Shown: in pieces, positions 55,321-64,000 of the stretch
How the letters are laid out: the number at the start of each line of letters is the position of its first letter
Numbering within the stretch: the stretch's first letter is position 1
Assembly: GCA_009746045.1 (NCBI GenBank)
Contig: RPFO01000165.1
Span: 6,765,036-6,829,035, forward strand
DNA: 64,000 nucleotides
From: Mesostigma viride
Taxonomy: Eukaryota; Streptophyta; Mesostigmatophyceae; Mesostigmatales; Mesostigmataceae
Direction: 5' to 3'
Translations under genes and position numbers: made by a program
The notes under the pieces: model-generated
Told to the model about the DNA's origin: nothing
Databases searched by the model: none
The model's input: the letters and a program-made list of their open reading frames with translations, nothing else

Positions 55321-57060
55321 CACCCGATGTGCGATGTATACTAGGGCGCCCGGGGCGTGAGTTTCTGCGCGGGCATCCCCTGTCTGGCTCGTGGGAGAGC
55401 AAGCTGCCCCGCCCCCCTGCGGAAATGTGGGGGGCAAGGGGGAGGAAAGGGGGGAGAGTAGGAGGGGCGCGGGGGTTGTTCCATGAAAGGCACCTTAATG
55501 GGCTTGCTGTGCGCCAGGTGGTCGGCGACAGCTGGCAGCGCTCAGGAGAGCCTGTGGAGGGCAAGGTAGCTCCTTGTGGAGTGACATGTGGCAGCATGGC
55601 ACGGTGTGTGGCAAACAAGGGGGGGGGGGGGGAGGTGCTCATCCCTCTTCTGATGCACTATATCATGGCTGTGAGCTGTCCTGGCCATGTAAACTGGCCT
55701 CATGCCCTCACCGTGGAGGCATTCATGAAGGCAGCGCGTTTGGAAGCGATGTTTGTTGGCCCGGCCTATTTACAGCCCGCAAGGCATCCTCTTTCTCTCC
55801 AAGGCCAGCTGGTGGATGCATGGGGACATTGGCGGGTTGAGCGCGGCGTTTGGTTTCGTGAGGCTTGACATCTGCCATCCGCTACACAGCCTGCCATCAA
55901 AGTTGCTGCCCACGCCAGGGATGTCGCGCGCCCCCTGGCCAGATGTTGGCAGACGGTGAATGCCACCGCGAGTCACTGTATTGCTCCTGTATGGGTCACT
56001 GTGTTATTCCTTGGTCCTCTGCTGTCACATGTCATGCTGGTGTCTCCTTGACATGGCACGCCTCGTGGCAGTGCGGGGCCATGTTGGGGGGTCTACTGCG
56101 AGCGTTGGCTGTACCCGAGATTGCCGGGGTTTTGCTTGATTCCTAGTGCCCAGGTTGGCCAGGCATGGCGAGATAAACCCCTGGCAGCATCTTTAGCGCT
56201 CCCCTGGTTGCGCATTGACACTGGCGCTCTGCGGGCGCCTCACGCATGTTGTGCTGGCGCATGGCGCCGCCGGTGTTGCGCTGGCGCCTTGCTTCCTTGG
56301 CGGTGCCTTTTCAGCATGGCGCACTTGGGGGCTTTGTAGCTACCCTGATTCCTGGTGGGTGTGCCGGTGTCCATTTCCAGGTGATAATCTGCCTCGGGTG
56401 GCGTCCCTTCACCCAGTCATACATGGCTGCTGCCAAGCTCATCGCACCCTGAGGGATAATAAGAGGAACAAATGGGCATGCATCATGTGTCGGTTAGCTT
56501 CTACTATTTATTAAGTGAGACAACTTTTCCTGAACGCATGGCGATCCAACGCCGTGGAAGGACTAGGGTAGTTGTCTGAGAGGAAAGACGCGAAGACCGC
56601 GGGAGCCGCGTGGCTATCTGTAGGAAGACCTGCCTGGAAGGAGATGTATGGTTGGGGGCTGAATATGGCTGTGGGAAGGGTACCTTATTGGTGGTGCTCT
56701 CACTCCGATGCTTCCCAGAGAGTATCAGCTGCGATGCCTGTCCAGCAGTGGCTGGCTTGTGGGGTGCCCATGCCCTCCTGTAGGTTAGTGCATTATGTAG
56801 GTAAGCTCAGAATTATGTGAGTGGACAAACACCATGTCATTAAAAAAGGAATTTAGTGTGCCTCTTCATCGTACGTAGCATTTCCCTTTCGCGTCTAGCT
56901 TGCATGTACAGCTCATAGCACATTGAACATCTTTCTGGCCTGCGCTGGTTGTCTCCTTGATCTTTCATCCTGGCATAGCTGGTTGTCTCCTTGATAGTTG
57001 TCTCACTTCATCTTTGTTACTTTATTGTCTTGATAATGATGTGCACGTACGTAATGCTCC
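55321..57060. other. No gene seen; ends with inverted dispersed motifs
   Basis: GC-rich unique sequence. At about 56940-57000 two reverse-oriented copies of the dispersed motif (GCTGGTTGTCTCCTTGAT) follow each other 40 bases apart. The 3' end resembles the LINE family B 3' flank (GACTCCCCAACGGAGCACGA at about 57063; compare 60299). Confidence 0.45.
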
Positions 57061-58125
57061 TTGACTCCCCAACGGAGCACGAGTTTATTTGATTCACTCT
57101 TCGAGGGCTCTGAGCATGTGCAGACGTGGCTTGACTGCCTGGCAATCGAGGCCCGTGCGGTGGGGCTTGAGGTCAGCAAGAAGACAGAGGCTCTGGCGAT
57201 TGGGCTCACTCAACCCCTGCCTGACCTCTTTCTCCTTGACGGCTCCCGAGTCCCGTATTTTGAGGGACCGCGTCAAGTTGTTTGGCAGCCTCCTCCCCAG
57301 CTGCGAGGCAGACGTTGACCACCGTATTTTCTGATTTGGCACGCCGCAAAGGTGAAAACCATTTGCGTTCAGTGCCGGTCCGCGGAAAACGCGATCTGCA
57401 AATGAATCCAGGCCGGAATCGAACTGGGGCCGGACCTCTCGCACCAATTTTGCTGACTATAGGACGGACGTCTCCGGATCCTAAGGCATCGCCAACTGAC
57501 GCCTACAGTCATCCGCAAAAGTTCTCCTTTCCGGGGAGTGATGCAAGCCTTTCAGATTTGGTACTAGATAAATCATTCGAGATCTGTGTGTGTAGGAGTA
57601 CTACACACGTGTCCACTCGAGACTTGTTCAGTCTCGAAACGTGAGACGGGCTGAACACGGCTGGAACCTTCACACCGTATCTCCCTCGCCTGGCACGCTT
57701 TACGCCAATACCGGGCCCTGTGGCGCAAGCCCTTGGGAAAGATAGAGAGACAGGACCTGTTCTCGTCCTCCCTGTTCTTGCGTACGGGGCCGAGACGTGG
57801 ACCCTCACCGCCGACCTGGCCCGAAAGCTGGACAGCGCGGTCATCAACATGCTGCGATCCATTTTCCGTGTAGGCTACGCTGCTCATGCTCGCAATGAGG
57901 ACCTGTACCTCGGCATGCCATAAATCACCAGCACCATTAACAAGCAGCGGCGCCTGCAGCTAGTAGGGCACTTAGCTCGCACCAACCAGGTAGACACCTC
58001 ACGTGCCCCCCCCGCGGGGCTGCACCCAGCTCAGCCTGGCCGGCACCTCCTTACATGGGCCGGGCCCAGCCATGTTCGCCGCCGCAAGGCCCGCACCTTC
58101 AAAGAACAGCTAGTAGAGGATATGG
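57061..58125 (+). pseudogene. LINE family B copy B1: C-terminal RT fragment with ~330-bp insertion
   Basis: Starts just past the YADD region (EHVQTWLDCLAIEARAVGLE) and follows the B2 protein to about 57330. It is then broken by unrelated DNA (57331-57675) and resumes with the segment for SLAWHALRQYRALWRKPLGK, continuing to FKEQLVEDMG at 58125. Frameshifts and a stop near 57921 make it non-functional. It ends where B2 begins. Confidence 0.88.
57411..57463 (-). ncRNA. tRNA-Pro-like (SINE-type) segment inside the B1 insertion
   Basis: On the minus strand, TTGGTGCGAGAGGTCC followed by AGTTCGATTCCGG matches the anticodon-arm to T-arm part of eukaryotic tRNA-Pro, including a B-box. The T stem is mispaired and the acceptor and D arms are not convincing, so it is not a functional tRNA. 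A tRNA-derived SINE or a retro-tRNA relic are the options. Confidence 0.4.
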
Positions 58126-58139
58126 GGGCCGGGGTTCTT

Positions 58140-60330
58140 CGTAGAGGATATGGGGTTCTGGTACAAGCGCCTCGGGCACCCGGACGGCCTCGGCCGGCCC
58201 CACCGCCACGACGTCCCCGGCGCCCCAGCCAAGCGGCTTCGTACCTGGGCCACGGCCACGGCCGAGGTCGTGGGGACAGCTGCGCCGCCCCCACCCCTGC
58301 TCCCAGCCGCCGCCGCCCGCCCGGCCGCCCTGGCCGGCCCCGCTTGGCCCCCTGCCCCGCCTAGGTCAGCGGCGGACTACCTAGTCCCCCCGCTGGTCGG
58401 CCCACTTGGCGACCCGTCTGACATGCCTCCTTTCACCTCTCGCGAGGTCACGGAGGCGGTCCAGCGCCTGCGTTATGACGCAGCCACCGGCTCTGACGAG
58501 ATTCCGGCCGCAGTTGTAAAACTTGCAGCCGAATTCGAGGACACAGGAGTTATGCTGCTCTTCCGGGACATCTGCAACCGCCTTCTGCTGTCGTCGCAAC
58601 CACCTCCAGCGGCCTGGCAACACAGTTTTCGCACGATGCTGTACAAGAACAAGGGGTCGCCTGCCGACCCCGGCAACTACAGAGGGGTGTGCATTCAAAG
58701 TGCCCCCCTCAAGCTTCTTATGCGGCTCATCCTGAACCGTCTGCGCACAGCCCTGGACGGTCACCTCAGCGAGACTCAGCACGGCTTCCGTTCAGGTCGC
58801 AACACAGTACAGGCGCTCTTCGCTACTCGCCGCCTGGTGGAGGAACTGCAACGCCTTCAGCCTGGTGAGTCCCCTTTGCACCTTGTGCTGGTGGACTTCA
58901 TCAAAGCCTTCGATTCGGTTTTCTGGCCTGCGCTTTGGGACATCCTCGAGTTGTTCCGGATCCCCCGCCCCCTGATTGCTGTCATCCACAACCTGTATGA
59001 AGGGTCCACCACTTCGGTGCGCACTTCTTACGGGACCACGCCCCCATGCCCTTTACAGAAGGGTGTGTGGCAGGGCTGCGTGCTGTCGCAGTGTCGCCCT
59101 ACCTGTTCATTATTGTTGTCGAATACGTAATGATTCAGGCGCGCAAGCGATTTGCCCGCATTGTGGGCAGGGAACCAGGAGTGCAGGTTGCTAACAAATT
59201 CTGGCATGGCGGTGCGGACACGGAGATTCGGCTGGCAGACATCATTTACGCAGACGACACCACCCTCTTCGAGGACACTGAGCACGTGCAGACATGGCTT
59301 GACTGCCTGGCTCTCGAGGCCCGTGCAGTGGGGCTTGAGGTCAGCAAGAAGACAGAGGCCCTGGCGGTTGGGCTCACCAACCAACCGCCGCCCCTCTATC
59401 TCCTAGACGGCTCTCGAGTCCTGTATCGGGACCGCGTTAAGCTGCTGGGCAGCCTGCTCCCCAGCTGCGAGGTGGATGTGGACCATCGCATCTCCCTCGC
59501 CTGGCACGCTTTACGCCAGTACCGGGCCCTGTGGCGCAAGCCCCTGGGCAAGATCGAGAAACAGGACCTGTTCAAGGTCCTCGTCCTTCCTGTTCTCACG
59601 TATGGCGCCGAGACGTGGACCCTCACCGCCGACCTGGCCCGCAAGCTGGACGGCGCGGTCACCAGCATGCTGCGTTCCATTTTCAGAGTAGGATATGCTG
59701 CTCAATGTCCGCAATGAGGACCTGTACCAGGGCATGCCCTATATCACCAGCACCATTAAGCAACGCCGCCTGCAGCTAGTAGGGCACCTAGCTCGCACCA
59801 ACCAGGTAGACACCTCACGTGGCCCCCCCGCAGGTCTGCGACCAGCCCAGCCTGGCCGGCACCTCGTGACGTGGGCTGGGCCCAGTGATGTTAGACGCCG
59901 CAAGGCCCGCACCTTCAAAGAACAGCTAGTAGAGGACATGGGGGGCCTAGGCCTCTCCGTGATTTGGAAGAAGATGATGGACAAGGCCAAGTGGGCCCAG
60001 GTCATAGAGGACAACGAACCCCCGGCCTCCCGTGGGGAAGCGCCCGCGAATTTGCAAACACGCGGGAAGCACGCCAGACAGGTCCCCTAGGGTAGAGAGC
60101 TTAGACTAGAGTTGGCTTGATGTTGTAGATAGATTAGACCGGTAGGATTGTTTGCATCCATCCATCCATCCATCGGGGCTAATGTAGCCTAGAATGTATT
60201 AAAAGCCATATGCCCCTTCTCAGGGATATGTGCTACATATTCTCCCAACGGAGTTATGTTACAATTCAATTCAATTCAATCGGGGCTAATGCTCCGCGAC
60301 TCCCCAACGGGAGCACGAGTCTAATTAATT
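58140..60330 (+). mobile_element. LINE family B copy B2: nearly complete reverse transcriptase and 3' tail
   Basis: A 5'-truncated non-LTR retrotransposon. From 58150 the frame gives a Pro/Ala-rich linker, then RT with LYKNKGSPADPGNYRG, HGFRSGRNTVQ, DFIKAFDSVFW, and GVWQGCVLS. An 8-base insertion at about 59087 shifts the frame; RT continues in the 59046-59717 frame with FIIVVEYVMIQARKRF and the active site IIYADDTTLFED (about 59250). A second small indel at about 59705 leads to the last frame (59695-60090), with LVGHLARTNQVDTS and FKEQLVEDMG. The 3' UTR has ATCC and AATTC microsatellites (60160-60175, 60260-60280). The APE domain is missing. Confidence 0.92.
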
Positions 60331-60812
60331 AATTAATTAGTTATTTGATTCGAAATATGCAGGTACGCTGTTCACGTGACGCAGTCACGTGTCTATTAAT
60401 AAATTAATTAATGCACGTACGCTGTCTCACATGCTTTAAATTAGTAATTGCGTTTATGATAGTGCATCAGCGCATGACACACGGTGGCCGCCACCAATGC
60501 GAGGGTTGTATCTAACACAACCTGCTGCAAATGCTCCTCACTGCATTCTCCCTACTTTCTCTCACTGCCGCAAGTGGGCAGGCCACAGAGCGCTCTCTCC
60601 ACGGCATGGTGTGCATCATGCATGCCGGGGCGCAACACTGTGGGTGCAAAACAACCAGTGCAATACCATAGGTAGGCTGCCGCATAGCTTATGCTACAAA
60701 TTTGAGGTGGGCTCAATTAATTAATTATCAACATCACTCCGTTGGGAGTAGATGTAGCACATAGCCCTGAGAAGGGGCATATGGCTTTTAATACATTCTA
60801 GGCTACTTCATG
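60178..60812. repeat. ~75-bp inverted repeat flanking 470 bp at the LINE B 3' end
   Basis: 60178-60260 (AGCCTAGAATGTATTAAAAG and CATATGCCCCTTCTCAGG) is nearly the reverse complement of 60735-60812. The left arm is part of the B2 3' UTR, so the right arm is probably a second, inverted LINE 3' end. The palindrome CACGTGACGCAGTCACGTG lies between them at 60374. Confidence 0.85.
60484..60734. other. Non-coding segment between the inverted LINE tails
   Basis: Contains CAAGTGGGCAGGCCACAGAG (about 60571), related to 3660-3680 on the other strand (CTCTGTGGCCTGCCCACTTG), so a further dispersed element may be present. No coding frame of note. Confidence 0.4.
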
Positions 60813-61088
60813 CAAGGGTGGGAATGTAAGCGACCCGTGCTCTAGGTGCACCAGGGCACCCGCACCCTCATGGTCTATCACGCTATGCCCGGGTAAGGGG
60901 GGAGCATGCCTGTGAGGGGGAAGATGGATGCCTGTGAGGTGGGCTCAAGACGTCGGCTAATTAAGGAACAAGCTGATGACCACAAGGTGCCAGAGCTAAT
61001 TGAAGGTACTATAACGCTGTGCGCTAATATCATTTCAAGTGCTGTAATGCCTAAGCTATCCCATAATCGATTGCCCCCAGCCAGACAA

Positions 61089-61786
61089 CTAGCTTGAGTG
61101 CTCTATCCCGGGGAAGCCGGGGGGGCTTCCACAGTTTCTTGTTGACATAAAGGTCGATCCCGCCCTGCCAGTACACTCGGGGCTTCTCGGGGTGGGTCTT
61201 GTGGCGGATGTAGTAGGGCCCGGCACTGATCGCGGTGTTGCTGCTGCTGGGCTGGCCGGCGTCAGGTCGTCGTCAAGCGACCAGGAGGTGTCCACCAGCT
61301 TCTTGCGGCGAGAGAGGAACCGAACTCGGGCTGTGATGCCGCTGAAGGTGAGGACCACTGGAGGGGGCCCAGCCTTGGCCCGTGGATGGGGCAGGCAGTA
61401 GGCGCCCTGCAGTGCCGCACCTGGCAGCTCCATGCACGCCAAGAGCTGTTTCTTCAGCTCGTTGAGAAGAGAGTGTGGGGTCTCCTCCGGCTGCATGTCG
61501 AAGCGCCTGAGGATTACCCGGCAGCGGCGACGGTCGCGGTCAGTGCCGTCGGGTCAGTGAGTGTTGACCTTGGCCGAGAGAGTGTCACCACTCTTTTCCA
61601 GAATCTGACTCGTCCGATCGATGATGTTACCTTCTCGGACGACCGGCCTGGGGGCTCACCAGCATTGCCGGACTGAGCCGATGCTGCTGCTGCACTGCTT
61701 GCTGCATTGCTATCATTCCCGCTTTTCCTCTTGCTGCGGTTCAGCTCGTCTGCTGCCTGGCCTACGCCAACAATGGCATGCGCCAT
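61089..61786 (-). pseudogene. LINE ORF1p relic (RRM-like plus C-terminal domain)
   Basis: On the minus strand a coiled-coil-like stretch (ILEKSGDTLSAKVN, with a stop at about 61560) is followed by an RRM-like segment (VILRRFDMQPEETPHSLLNE; PPPVVLTFSGITARVRFLS) and the C-terminal domain (SLDDDLTP; after a frameshift near 61260, PEKPRVYWQGGIDLYVNKK). This order, with V-V-x-F, arginine-rich Rxxx-FLSRRKKL and DDDLTP, fits L1-type ORF1p RNA-binding proteins (Transposase_22-like). It is broken by at least one stop and one or two frameshifts. It may belong to one of the LINE families in this window, but it is in opposite orientation to B2. Confidence 0.65.
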
Positions 61787-62480
61787 GCGGACTAGGCGCA
61801 GGCGCTTTGGCCATGTCGGCGGCCTGTTTCGGCCTGACTGAAAAAGCTACGCCCCCCCCAGATTTAATTTTTCCCACAATTCCTTCCGGCGCCATCCCTT
61901 CACCCAAAAACTTCCAACCCCCAGGTCGCTAATTAGTTAACTTTGCTAGTTGACTATCGGACTAAACCATTAACGTTGTTTTATGTTTTATACAATGTTA
62001 CTGACCCGGCCCGAAATTTCCCTACACATCTAGTAATGGACAGAGTTCTTTCTTATGCAAACAAATCTACAGCGTTAATAAACACACCTGGAATTCGATT
62101 CAAAGCAATCTACAAGGAAAATATGTTCGTGTAAATCAGGCAACCTCACAACGCTTCATCAATCAGCTCATCAATCATATTCCTAAAACCTTTGCAAGCC
62201 ATCATCGAGACATCGACCATTGCCAGTCGTCCTGGGTTACAACTTCACACTCGTCTAGAACTCTCGTCACTCTCGCTGCCAAGCAGGCAAAGGGCCGGCG
62301 GGTCTGGCATGGGCATGATAACGGCCTAGAATCTTGAAGCATATCAACGAACAGACCTGAACTGGTGAACTTGAATTCGTAGATATCCAGTACGAAGTTA
62401 GCATTTCAGTGGATTTCAGTACATTAGTAGGTACCCACTATATATTGACCCTGCCTGACGCATAGACTCGGTGCCCCTAA
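61787..62480. other. Intergenic sequence, no gene seen
   Basis: Unique AT-balanced sequence; a 63-codon frame at about 61943-62134 has no recognisable features. Confidence 0.45.
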
Positions 62481-62645
62481 GTACTGACGTGCTGCCTGAA
62501 TTTACGCGTCAGACGACTGATGTGCAGACAAAATTTATGCGTCAGTCGACTGACGCAGAGCCAAAATTTACGCGTCAGCTGTCTGACGCGCGGACGAAAA
62601 AGTCGGACGCGTCAGACACTGACGCGTCAGCGGCTGACGCACGCG
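62480..62645. repeat. 33-bp tandem repeat built of GCGTCAG...CTGACGC dyads
   Basis: Three 33-base units with AAATTTA(C/T)GCGTCAG, followed by denser TGACGC/GCGTCA words. Perfect palindrome GCGTCAGTCGACTGACGC at 62539-62556 and near-palindrome GCGTCAGCTGTCTGACGC at 62572-62589. Confidence 0.85.
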
Positions 62646-63070
62646 TCCCGCTACTAAAAACATTGCAACCACCATTACTTGGCTGAATAAAAAACCAGCC
62701 CATTTACTAGCAGGGGGGGGAGGGCAAAACTCTTGAAGTGAGATGATATTCTTCCAGCCCCCCCCCCCCCCCCCCCCTCCCCCTGACACTACAGCCTTGA
62801 AAAAACCACAAGCACACCAAAATTGGATGAAGAGACTCCTTGAGACAACCAGCGTGGGCTTGACGTCATAATACAGTGCCCAGGGTATCAATGAGACGTC
62901 CAGTGCAGGCCAGACATGCGGGTTAAGAGTAGAGCACATAGGGGCACAGGACAGGCCAGGGATCGCACGCCACCAGGACCAGCCATAAAAAAAATCCTCT
63001 CGTCAAAACCACTCCAAAAACCCTCAACGCAATGGCAGCCACGAAATGCGGTCCCAGCCAGAGTATGCTC
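62646..63070. other. 3' flank of the cyclase gene with two dispersed motifs
   Basis: Contains a G-run/C-run pair (62711-62719, 62758-62777) and two diverged copies of the GAGACAACCAGCG-type motif at about 62841 and 62890. No gene. Confidence 0.5.
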
Positions 63071-64000
63071 TCAGGCAGTCATCCCTTGCAGCACCGGTGG
63101 TGTTGGCTGGAGCACGGTTACCACGGTCACGTCATTCGCTGCGGGCTGGCCACCGTCCCCCTTTGCACTGGGGCTACCGGTGGTGCGCCGCGATGCCGAC
63201 TGCGATTTGTGCCACTGCACCTCCTCCTCCCCCCCAGGGATGCCATGGTCATGCCCGTCCCCCAGGTCCATGCTAAAGTTGAGGCTGAGTCCCCGCGATG
63301 CGTTCATCTGCCACTCCAGCTCCATCCGGCTCGCCTCGGGCAGGTTTCCCAGGCAACTCTCCAGCCAATACGTGGTCACCTCCCCCTTGCCCTTGAGCAT
63401 GACCGCGCCGCGGCACACCACGCGCATGCTGCGGTCCTGCGCGTGGAGTGCCATGGCGGCCGCCTTGGACAAATGCACGCAGTCCGGCTGGGAGGACGTC
63501 TCGATGCGGTTGGTCATGTTGACCGTGTCGCCAAACAGGCAGTAGCGCGGGTTGAGCGTGCCGACCACCGAGGCGACCACAGGCCCCGTGTGCACGCCCG
63601 TGCGGACGTGGATGGTGCCCATGGAGGGGTCGTCCAGCTTGACAGGGACCGTGTTGGCCACCTGGGAGAGGGATGGAGGGGCATATGGTAAGTATGCATA
63701 GGCCATAGGGCAGTATGAATAATATGAATAGTATGAATAGTATTGGATAATACTCTGAATGATATGAAGAATACTACTATGTATAATATGAATAATGGGA
63801 CTAGTGTGAATAATATGACTAGTATGAGTAGTATGAATACTAGGAATCATATGCAGGGAAGGGCATTGGGCGAGCAAGGATGCACTTGTAAGAGGAATGA
63901 AGAAAAGACTTGAGCAGTAAACGTACACCCGAACATATGCCCCCCCGGCCAAACAGAACTTTGCAATGTACTTGCTTCGTGAAGGTGACCATTGGCCCCC
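63071..64000 (-). CDS. Class III adenylate/guanylate cyclase, C-terminal part (runs off the window)
   Basis: The last exon is 63661-63071 (acceptor CTCCCAG|GTGGCC, stop TGA), 196 residues; upstream exons lie beyond the right edge or in the last 50 bases, which I could not frame. The exon begins VANTVPVKLDD and continues with IHVRTGVHTGPVVASVVG and YCLFGDTVNMTNRIETSS, the hallmark of class III nucleotide cyclase catalytic domains (the G-x-x-VN-x-x-x-R element binds the purine/ribose and transition state). It ends the catalytic domain with GKGEVTTYWLESCLG and adds a ~75-residue polar tail rich in Gly/Asp/Ser. It converts ATP or GTP to the cyclic nucleotide; which one depends on residues not in view. 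Intronic AT-rich GAATA repeats lie at 63715-63845. Confidence 0.88.
   Translation of the reverse strand, partial: GGQWSPSRSKYIAKFCLAGGAYVRVYVYCSSLFFIPLTSASLLAQCPSLHMIPSIHTTHTSHIIHTSPIIHIIHSSILHIIQSIIQYYSYYSYYSYCPMAYAYLPYAPPSLSQVANTVPVKLDDPSMGTIHVRTGVHTGPVVASVVGTLNPRYCLFGDTVNMTNRIETSSQPDCVHLSKAAAMALHAQDRSMRVVCRGAVMLKGKGEVTTYWLESCLGNLPEASRMELEWQMNASRGLSLNFSMDLGDGHDHGIPGGEEEVQWHKSQSASRRTTGSPSAKGDGGQPAANDVTVVTVLQPTPPVLQGMTA

Noticed and set aside
53319-55868. Several 100-200 codon ORFs in the GC-rich region
   Set aside because: High GC lowers stop frequency in all frames; frames overlap on both strands and cross tandem repeats and homopolymers.

Overview
The window is nuclear DNA of a eukaryote, most likely a green alga of the chlorophycean/volvocine kind. 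The genes are split into many short exons by GT-AG introns (one GC-AG). Exons are GC-rich and the spacers are stuffed with micro- and minisatellites. There are short TTTAGGG/CCCTAAA telomere-type runs, APE-type LINE retrotransposons, and protein families typical of such algae: GT90 glycosyltransferase, class III nucleotide cyclase, small heat-shock protein and a kinesin-related protein. The taxonomic placement is an inference from composition and architecture. No ribosomal RNA, CRISPR array or bacterial operon was seen.

Layout. 1-5.3 kb: tandem minisatellites and a long hairpin, no gene I can support. 5.3-24.8 kb (+): a multi-exon gene for a divergent kinesin-like protein, with a motor core that has lost its switch motifs followed by a long coiled coil; thirteen exons were joined with consistent phase from 7785 to the stop at 24761, plus one further motor exon at 5348. 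26.2-35.3 kb: a graveyard of LINE family A copies in both orientations, a BED/hAT-like remnant and TACG-rich AT-rich elements. 37.9-48.8 kb (-): a ten-exon gene for a membrane-anchored GT90 (CAP10/O-glucosyltransferase-like) protein of 897 residues; all phases agree. 51.1-52.0 kb (+): a two-exon small heat-shock protein. 52-57 kb: GC-rich non-coding DNA with short tandem repeats. 57.0-60.4 kb (+): two copies of LINE family B, one nearly full-length through the reverse transcriptase. 61.1-61.8 kb (-): a LINE ORF1p relic. 63.1 kb to the end (-): the C-terminal part of a class III adenylate/guanylate cyclase whose beginning lies beyond the window.

The most unusual signal is structural. In both large genes, the sequence across an exon boundary (splice donor, splice acceptor or even the stop codon, with flanking exon and intron bases) recurs as one to several degenerate copies in the neighbouring intron or 3' flank. 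Some of these 'boundary echoes' have grown into large minisatellites. A catalytically degenerate kinesin motor, a telomere-type inverted repeat inside an intron, a ~1.85 kb 11-base array in the first GT90 intron, and several short dispersed motifs are further points of interest.

The genes have no evident shared pathway. The window is a stretch of repeat-rich nuclear chromosome with four protein genes and many retrotransposon remains.
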